From positions 124,001-188,000 of the forward strand of contig JAWZYV010013564.1 of assembly GCA_038373885.1 (NCBI GenBank): a stretch of 64,000 bases of DNA, given 5' to 3'. The translations under genes and the position numbers were made by a program. This document shows positions 57,365-64,000 of this stretch, piece by piece. Source of the stretch: Cheiracanthium punctorium (taxonomy: Eukaryota; Arthropoda; Arachnida; Araneae; Cheiracanthiidae). Every line of letters begins with the position of its first letter. The stretch's first letter is position 1. The notes under the pieces are model-generated. The model saw only the letters and a program-made list of their open reading frames with translations. It was not told the DNA's origin and made no database searches.

Positions 57365-57847
57365 CCTTGTCATGATTCAGCCCAACCATCGCCCCCTAAA
57401 ATAGATTGGAAGATAGTAGAAATACCAAGAAGGAGGGGAAAAACAAAAGGCCACAGATATTTATTACTATACAGAAAAGTGGGTACGGTTGCGAAGTAAA
57501 AGAGAAGTGGAAGAATATTGTAAGGAAAAGGGTATATCTTATGACCCTATAGACTTTAATTGGACTCCTCAACATGGGCGCCGACAGAATATTTCCCCAG
57601 GGGGGGGGGGGGGGGGGCAAAGACTAATGTATGGTTACCATATTGGAAAGAACAAAAAAGCAAGGAAAAACACTGCATACAAAAATCCAGGGGGTGGCCA
57701 TTGCCCCTCCTTGCCCTATGCTGCCGGAGCCCATGCCCCTCAAAGAAAAGTAACATTCAGTGATAGCAGTGTGGATGAGGAAAATGAATCTGATGAAGGA
57801 ACAAAATCCGAAGGCGAGGTACTTTGCATAGACATAAGAATTAGTTA
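57365..57847 (+). pseudogene. copia 3 pol fragment (integrase-RT linker), split by a MITE
   Basis: One frame reads PPKIDWKIVE and another, after a shift near 57460, WVRLRSKREVEEYCKEKGI, equivalent to the GKKERLRSLNDVSKYCSKNN stretch of copia 1. The hAT MITE at 57573-57735 splits it. Beyond the MITE the frame continues with KVTFSDSSVDEENESDEG. Penelope 3 begins at about 57848. Confidence 0.8.
57573..57735. mobile_element. hAT MITE with TIR CATGGGCGCCGACAG
   Basis: The ends CATGGGCGCCGACAG and CTGCCGGAGCCCATG are near-complements. CTCCTCAA (57565-57572) and CCCCTCAA (57736-57743) form a 7-of-8 duplication. A G-run of 17 follows the left end. A right-end fragment of the same family is at about 44240-44297. 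Confidence 0.85.
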
Positions 57848-59358
57848 AAAACATTAAAAAGCCGAAAATCTCCGTAAAACAATTAAAACACGCACCATGA
57901 GTGCTTTCGACAGCCCAGCCTGCTGTCATCATCAGAACTGAGCTGCTTGGCTCGTTCATCGCTTCTTCTTCACCAAGGCGACTGCTCGATCTGCGCATGC
58001 GCCATGTCGTTGACAGCTCCCTCTTGTGTCATTATTTCCAACGCTTCCCGTCTTAAGCCATAATTGTGGTTATTGTAATTAGCTATTTTCTTGACATGTA
58101 CGAAATCTATATTTATATTTTCCTTTAAGGCTAGGCGGGATAGAGCGGTACTTTGTCTATTGTATTTTATGTCGTTTATGTGTTCTTTAATTCTATCTTT
58201 AATTTTTCTTTTTGTAACACCAATGTAGTATGCGGGAAGGTAGGAATCTCTATAAGTGAAATTTATTTTATAAATACCTGCGGTTTCTAGAGGGTTAATC
58301 TTGTCTTTATCTGACCGGATTCTTTTAAATAGATTGCTATTGGGTTTAATTGGGATACAAAGGTTCATTTTACGTGCCCGGTTGGATATTTTTACAGCGA
58401 GACTGCAACAGTAGGGAATCTGATGAGTAAATGTGGATTTTTCTTTTTGTGCGTCGTTGATGATGTTAAATTTCTTTCTTCTATTTCTGATTAGGTGGGG
58501 GATGATATTGCTGGGATAATTAGCTTCACGTGCAAGTTGCTTTATGAATTGTATTTCTTCCTTTAGTAATTGTTGGTTGGAGCATATTTCTAGGGCTCTA
58601 TTGACGTGTGAACGTAAGATTGATATTTTGTAGTTATATGTAGTTTTTGAGGAGTAATTGACTATTTTATTATTATTGGTGGGTTTACGATAAACGGTAG
58701 TTTCTATATTGTCTGGGGTGGTCCTAATTACTTTAACATCAAGGAAATTTAGGCTATTATTCTGCTCAAGTTCTATAGTAAATTGTATATTTTCATCAAG
58801 TGAGTTAAGTTCGTCGAGGATATTATCTATGCTATTGTTCTTTACTATTGCAAAAACATCATCAACGTAACGAAACCAGTATTTAATATTGGGGTGGAGG
58901 TTTGTATTGATTAAAGTTTCAAGGTTTCGCATTTCCCACTCTGCTACTATACCAGATATCGGGGAGCCCATAGGGACACCTTTATTCTATTTGTAAAATT
59001 TATTATTGAATTGGAAGTAGGAGTTATTGAGGATGAGGGACAAGGCAGCTTTTAGGGTTATTGAAATATCTGTATTAAATGCGTTCTCAATTTCTTTACT
59101 TATTGTATTGTACATCTCTATTGTGTCTATGGAAGGATATAAGTTGGTGACATCGAAGCTGACCATTTTAACAGAATCTGAGAGTTGTATGTTTTTTAAT
59201 TCTTTTAAAAAATCGGTTGTGGAATTTAGAGATGAGTTTGAGGAAGGAATTATTTGCTGTAATATGTTTTTTAGGTATTTTTCAAGTAGGTAGGTAGGGC
59301 CTTCACATTTACTGACTATTGGGCAGAGGGATGGGGGATTTTTATGATCTTTATATTT
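57848..59358 (-). mobile_element. Penelope-like element 3, 5'-truncated
   Basis: A Penelope RT with GIY-YIG nuclease reads on the minus strand. The 3' side (57848-57970) carries the family's noncoding end. The 5' side stops abruptly at about 59358 within the RT, next to copia sequence, as expected for 5' truncation. No inverted terminal repeat is seen. Confidence 0.85.
57970..59340 (-). pseudogene. Penelope 3 RT and GIY-YIG endonuclease
   Basis: The N-terminal part (59340-58990) has SFDVTNLYPSID with the first catalytic Asp near 59150 and ends in a stop at 58988-58990, just before KGVPMG. The 333-codon frame 58971-57970 contains MGSPISGIVAEWEMR, FRYVDDVFAIV (about 58875), FLDVKVIR, YRKPTNNNKI, IPIKPNSNLFKRIRSDKD, then AGIYKINF and YYIGVTKRKIKDRIKEH (58180-58280). 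It is the longest intact Penelope frame in the window. Only one stop in the retained part and the missing 5' end inactivate it. Confidence 0.92.
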
Positions 59359-60196
59359 TCCTTCATAAACAAAAATGGCTACAGGCCATGAAAACGGAAA
59401 TAGAAACTTTAAAGAAAGGGGAAGTTTTTGAGCTTGTTCCCAGGCCTGAGAAAGGTAAAGTATTAGGCAGTAAGTGGGTTTTTACAGTAAAAGAAAGTGA
59501 ATCACGAAAGGTTAAAGTCTTTAAAAGCATGCCCTGTGGCTCAGGGATTCTGACAAATAGGGGGAATTAAAATTATTTTGACACTTTTTCACCTGTAATT
59601 TCATTCTCTCTGGTCAGGGTTTTCTTTGTCATTTTTAGTATAAATAAAAATTGGATAACTTCATGTTTAGATATCAAGGGTGCATATCTTTATGCTCCAC
59701 TAAATGAGTTAATTTATATTGAGCAGCCAGAAGGATTTCTTGAGAGAGGTAGAGAATGGTTTTTAGAATTAGATAGTACTTTTAAAGAATTAGGTTTAAT
59801 AAAAATGGAAAGTTGTCATTGCTTATACTGCTATAAATGTAAAGTAATTCTACAAGTATATGTAGATGATTTTGCAATTCTTGCTAAAAATAACAAAATT
59901 TTAGATGAAGTGGTAAATTTGATTAAATCAAAATTTGAAATTAGGGTTATAGGAAAAATCAAAAACTTTTTGGTTGTTGAATTTGAAAAAGTCAATGGAC
60001 GGGATCTCATGCACCAACAAAAATACATTGAGAAATTATAAAACTTCTGAAGCAGTAAACACTGATGTTCCTTATCAAAAATTAGTTGGCTGCCTATTGT
60101 ACCTTGCTTGAAGAACCCGACCTGATATTTAGTATTCTGTAATAGCTCTAACCCAATTTTCAAGTGCACCCTCATGGACTCATTGGAAATACCTAT
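59359..60196 (+). pseudogene. copia 3 reverse transcriptase
   Basis: Copia RT blocks are KWLQAMKTEIETLKKGEVFEL (59375-59435), SKWVFTVKESES (about 59470), DIKGAYLYAPL (about 59675), EQPEGFLERG (about 59720), ILQVYVDDFAILA with an intact YVDD (about 59850) and KLVGCLLYLA with a stop, then RTRPDI (about 60080-60125). Several frame changes occur. The frame is cut at 60196 by the BEL LTR, so RNase H is missing. Confidence 0.88.
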
Positions 60197-60638
60197 TGTA
60201 ACAAAAACACAGTAAGAGATCTCCGGTTAAGCTGGACACCGTCCGGGGCGGAGAGGGTAAAAATTATCAATAATTCTTTGAATTAATTAAAAGAGGTCAC
60301 TTACCTCTTTCTCTCGAATTACGGTGGGAGGAGTGCTCTGGGTCCTGTAAGAATGGGTGAAGAAAAGCCGGGTCGCCATTTGTCTTGGCTAACTAAAATT
60401 TTATTTACACGACTTATGTACACTGTTTAAAAATATATACAAAACATTTTTCTTGAAAATAATTTTGAGGCACCGCCTTTCTAAAAATGCAGTTTGCGGG
60501 CTCAACATAGACCTCTCGGTCCGAACTCTGGATGCTCTCTGAAGAGTTTTCCCCAGCCCCGAAGGATGGGGGCGAAAAGGGACAATCATAGTACCCTTAA
60601 CTCCATCTGGTGGAGGCATGACCTTGGTTTTCATAACA
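60197..60638 (-). repeat. 3' LTR of the BEL/Pao element
   Basis: On the minus strand the sequence begins TGTTATGAAAACC directly after the purine tract GGTGGGAGGA (60639-60648) and ends TTTTTGTTACA at 60197, giving 442 bp with TG...CA ends. Beyond it lies copia 3. The matching 5' LTR is outside the window, so CCTAT (60192-60196) as 5-bp target duplication cannot be confirmed. Confidence 0.75.
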
Positions 60639-60873
60639 TCCTCCCACCTTGGAATTAGGGGCACCGAATTCCAATAACATATCTAAAAAGAAATACAGAT
60701 ATAAAAGTTAGAAAAAGCAATGACAAAATTCCTTGTGCAATTCACACAAATATTATACACACTACAATCTTTTTTTTTTTCTTAAAATGTCCTAGAGTAC
60801 TTAAAGTTCTAAACAATTGTAAAAAGTTCAAAATAAAGTGTCTATGTGTTTTGACAAAGTTCTTTGTTCACAG
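60639..60873 (-). other. BEL 3' untranslated region with polypurine tract
   Basis: It contains the tract GGTGGGAGGA next to the LTR (60639-60648), GCACCGAATTCC, and a T-run near 60772. No coding sequence. Confidence 0.6.
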
Positions 60874-61077
60874 TCACAATCTTTCTGGCATTTTCAGTAA
60901 TCTGCCACGGCGTGATCGGTTTTCAAACACAGTTTTCACTACCGGGTCCTTAGTTCTCGATATTTCCAATGGGAATAGTTTTTGTATGGGTCTTATTAAA
61001 GATCCCGACTTCGTTTTCACTTTCACGACTCTTGCAATGCCGTCACGGCTTGGTAGAACACTTTCTATAATGCCCAT
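60874..61077 (-). pseudogene. BEL pol C-terminus after frameshift
   Basis: It overlaps the end of the main frame and continues the BEL C-terminal beta-rich domain: GIIESVLPSRDGIARVVKVKT, then a basic tail to the stop at 60874. A one-base shift separates it from the integrase frame. Confidence 0.85.
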
Positions 61078-63314
61078 GGGCCAAAGTAGACTTTTTTGTT
61101 GTCCATGCCGACCAGGACAACATCGCCAACTTGTAAATTTTGTTGGATTTGAGATGGTTGTTGCACTAGCTGGTCTAAATATTCCTTCCGGAATCGACTT
61201 CGTAATGCTTGACGTAGATTTTGGCAGTACCTGAATCGAATATTCAGACTTTCTTTGTCAAGGTTATCAAATTCAGGTACACCGATCTCACGCACCTCTT
61301 GCAGGAACATAGATGGAGAGATTGGTACGAAGGATTCCGGATCATCAGCCAAATAGGTTAGAGGTCTACTGTTGATGGTCGCCTCTACATCGCACAAAAC
61401 AGTGCAGAGCTCTTCCTGATTTAAAGTGGTGCGACCTAAGACTCGGACAAGGAGCTCCTTCACACATCTGATGAGCCGCTCCCACCATCCGCCCCACCAC
61501 GCTGCGGTAGGAGGGATGAATTTCCAATTGATGGGAGAGAGCTGGCTTTCGGCTGCAATCTTGCTCCAATCGATGGATTTTAAGGCGTTTTCTGTGCCCG
61601 TAAAATTGGTGGCATTGTCGGTGTATACTGTAGAGGGTCTCCCTCTTCCCGCAATAAATCGTCTAAAACTCTGTACAAAAGCTTCCGTACTAAGACTGGA
61701 GACGAGTTCTAGATGGATAGCTCGATAGACTGCACACGTGAAGAGGACGACCCATACCTTTGCTCGTGACTTCAGGTAAAGGGGGCCGCACAAATCGATG
61801 CCTATAATTTCGAATACACAGGCATCTCTCCCCCGATCTAGTGGGAGATGTATGGGAGGCGCCGCGGAGGCTTTGGTTTTGTATCTTTTGCACGTCGCAC
61901 ATTTGGATACGACGTTTCTTATGGCACGACGGGATGAAATCAACCAATATTTTTCACGCAGTTTTGCAGCTAAAATTTGCACACCAGCATGATTGTAGTT
62001 GTGATGATATTCCCATATCAGACTCTCCACGACAGGGTGGCTCTTAGGAAGTAACACCGGGTACAGAAAAGCAAATTCGTCGTCTCTATCAATTATTTTC
62101 GTTTTGACTCTGAGAAGTCCCGATTGGTCTTTGACAGTCACCAAACTGTTGATGGATTTAACGGACGGGAATGTCTCCTTTTGTATCATCAACCAGAGAC
62201 AGGTTTCTGCATCTTGCTTCTCAGAAACATCCAATATCATGTCAGGGGGAACTCTTTTTCCCTGGGCCTTTTGAATAAATCTTTTGACCCAGCACAGAAC
62301 ACGCACAATCCGAGAGAATTTTGATATATTTTGAAACAACGCAAATTTTTCCTCTTTTACACTTAAATTTGAAATCAGCATTTTCTTTCGTTCGGAATTT
62401 ATTTTAGTCTCATCTGGATGCACATCTGGACTAGGCCAATTTTCTTCACCCAATTTTAACCACTCAGGGCTATCCCACAACCTACTTTCTATTAATTGCT
62501 TGGCATTACAACCCCTAGAGGGCAAATCTGCGGGATTTAATTTACCGGGGACTAGTCTCCAACTATCTGGGTCAGTTAATTTTGAAATTTCTCTTACCCT
62601 ATTCCCGACAAATGTCCCCCACTGATCATTACGTTTAATCCACGCTAAGCTTGTGGTGGAATCGGTCCAATAATACGTAGCAACAGAAGAAATATTCATT
62701 GAATCCCTTATAAATGCACTAAACCTATCCCCAATGACACATGCCAGTAATTCCAGCCTAGGAATGGTCATTTTCTTTAAGGGTGCTAATCTACATCGGG
62801 AGCCTAACAATCGAACGGTAACTTCCGGGGCAGCACATCTCAAAAATATCACTGTTGCATACGTGCTCTGGCTTGCGTCACAAAATACGTGCATCGACCA
62901 GTTTTTCCTAACGCCAAATCCTACTCGTCTCGGAATTTTTATTTTTCTTAACTCTTCTAACTCCCTGAACCAAATTTCAAAGTTTCCCCTTATGTTATCT
63001 GGCAAGGGGGTATCCCAGTCTGTCTTCATGATCCAAGCTTGTTGTATGAGCAGTTTAGCTCTTAGTAAAAAGGGAGACAAAAATCCCAAAGGGTCAAAAA
63101 TACTCTGGGTGATCGACAAAATTTCACGTTTTGATAAATTTCTTATTTTAAAGTCGGATTTGACTGTTATCAATAAAGTATCGTCTATCCTATCCCATTT
63201 GAGGCCTAGTATATTGACTGGGTCTACCGTGCTGTTTGGAATTTCATTTTTCTCACCAAAATCTTTAATTTCCTCAAAAGGACCGAACTCCCAGGATCTC
63301 AACTCTAATTTAGC
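61065..63314 (-). pseudogene. BEL pol: RT connection, RNase H, integrase
   Basis: About 750 codons. The RT connection (LSKREILSITQSIFDPLGFLSP) is at about 63110-63050, and RNase H-like blocks CDASQSTYATVIF and YYWTDSTTSLAWI lie at 62880-62640. The HHCC region (HHNYNHAGVQIL ... CATCKRYK) is at 62010-61880. The integrase core has Asp in GIDLCGPLYL (about 61790), Asp in YTDNATNF (about 61620) and Glu in WWGGWWERLI (about 61480). The C-terminal domain ends at a frameshift near 61080 (VYFGPWAL, stop). The codons are uninterrupted through all integrase catalytic residues. Confidence 0.93.
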
Positions 63315-64000
63315 CTACAGTAGCTCTGTCGAATTCAAAATAAAAAGTTTTAGTTCTTCAACAGTATCAACTGAAGTGACACAATTATCGATATAAAATG
63401 AACTTAAAAGTTTATTTGCTGTGTCCTTAAATTTCCCTTCTGCATTCGACAGATGACACTTTATTACCGCTCCAAGTAAAAATGGGCTGCTTGTTAAGCC
63501 AAACACTACACGATTATGCCTAAATTCTTGAATTCTATTATCGCAGTCCCACCACAAAAAACGCAAAAAATCTCGATCATTTTTTTCCAGTTCAATTTGT
63601 AAAAAGGCGCGACGTATATCTGATACAACTCCGATAGCCTTTTCTCTAAATCTTAAAAAAATCGCTGGGATTTGTTCGATGAGATTGGGTCCCTTCACCA
63701 AGCAATCATTAAGGGACGGGTTTCTATCTGATTTACATGAAGCATCGAATACCGGTCTAATCTTAGTAGTCAGACTGTCAGGTTTTACTACAGGATGATG
63801 AGGCAAGTAGTGGACAATTTTTGAATTGACCTCCTTTCCCGAAACCTTCTCAAATATCCCTTCTTGTTCCCATTCAAAAAATATTTTATGATATTCCTCA
63901 TACATATTACTGGATTTGAGTTTTCGCGTTACACTAAATAATCTTTTCTCCGCGATATGCCTATTAGAAGGAATTTCCTTTCGTTTCTCCAACCACGGTA
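63315..64000 (-). pseudogene. BEL pol: reverse transcriptase
   Basis: The frame is open to the window edge (IPSNRHIAEKRLFSVTRKL is a typical BEL stretch). RT blocks are VKPDSLTTKIRPVFDAS (about 63780), VVSDIRRAFLQIEL with the first catalytic Asp (about 63620), VFGLTSSPFLLGAV and SFYIDNCVTS (about 63390). The latter has Asn in the second catalytic position, which I believe also occurs in other arthropod BEL elements. TAG at 63315-63317 interrupts the frame, which is open on both sides, so it is a single point stop. Confidence 0.92.

Larger units (their letters stand above)
60197..64000 (-). mobile_element. BEL/Pao retrotransposon, 5' part outside window
   Basis: RT, RNase H, zinc-binding region, integrase and C-terminal domain follow in order on the minus strand, then a polypurine tract and LTR. 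The frame is open at 64000, so gag, protease and the 5' LTR lie outside. Only one stop and one frameshift are visible in about 1,000 codons, making it the youngest-looking element here. It is inserted in copia 3. Confidence 0.93.

Noticed and set aside
57556..57998. Minus-strand frames of 66-124 codons over the copia 3 and MITE junction
   Set aside because: They are shadows of the copia frame and the G-run; no domain is present.
61426..63396. Plus-strand frames of 64-220 codons across the BEL element
   Set aside because: All lie antisense to the BEL pol frame, which has clear domain content.
1..64000. CRISPR arrays, bacterial operons or phage genes
   Set aside because: No spaced direct-repeat array was seen. 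Coding content is eukaryotic TEs plus a spliced exon.

Overview
The window is AT-rich eukaryotic DNA dominated by transposable elements (TEs). The mixture fits an arthropod, most likely a chelicerate such as a spider: Penelope-like elements with a GIY-YIG endonuclease, BEL/Pao, Ty1/copia and Gypsy LTR elements, an I/R1-type LINE, many hAT elements with 8-bp target-site duplications (TSDs), pogo/Tigger, Tc1, piggyBac-type and Helitron elements. The species is an inference. No bacterial features (operons, ribosome binding sites, CRISPR) are present.

One host coding exon is recognised with confidence: a 177-bp minus-strand exon of ARPC5 (Arp2/3 complex subunit 5) at 13228-13404, with an intact acceptor and donor. 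The TE-rich DNA on both sides is probably intron. A CpG-rich patch at 7740-8000 (YY1-like, CRE and TATA-like motifs) and a milder one at 18960-19300 are the only promoter-like stretches.

Layout. 1-4043: decayed Ty1/copia element. 5155-6304: pogo-type element with a 68-bp hairpin. 6810-6960: hAT MITE. 8690-11220: Gypsy relic split by a hAT MITE (8864-9723). 13228-13404: ARPC5 exon. 14623-17370: hAT transposase relic. 18389-18558: small pogo MITE. 19859-22066: Penelope element flanked by 76-bp inverted repeats. 24531-25750: broken MITEs and tandem repeats. 26320-36480: a second copia element that contains a nest of hAT, Tigger, TIR element and Helitron, then a pogo MITE, then a LINE carrying a hAT MITE, then a Tc1 element. 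37250-37875: small transposase relics. 38327-46805: a hAT-like element holding a second hAT-like element that holds an 854-bp Penelope inverted duplication. 48680-48908: possible tRNA-like SINE. 49440-51985: I/R1-type LINE. 51995-60196: a third copia element broken by a foldback repeat, a piggyBac-type element with nested hATs, a hAT MITE and a Penelope element. 60197-64000: BEL/Pao element on the minus strand, cut by the window edge.

The genes do not form a pathway. The useful information is the insertion order, which can be read from target duplications and from reading frames that become continuous again when an insert is set aside. Almost every element carries stops or frameshifts; the BEL element is the least damaged. 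I found no convincing new cellular system. The strongest unusual structures are the multi-level nest at 26.3-36.5 kb, the Penelope inverted duplication at 40.8-42.5 kb, and the foldback/piggyBac/hAT nest at 52.2-57.4 kb.
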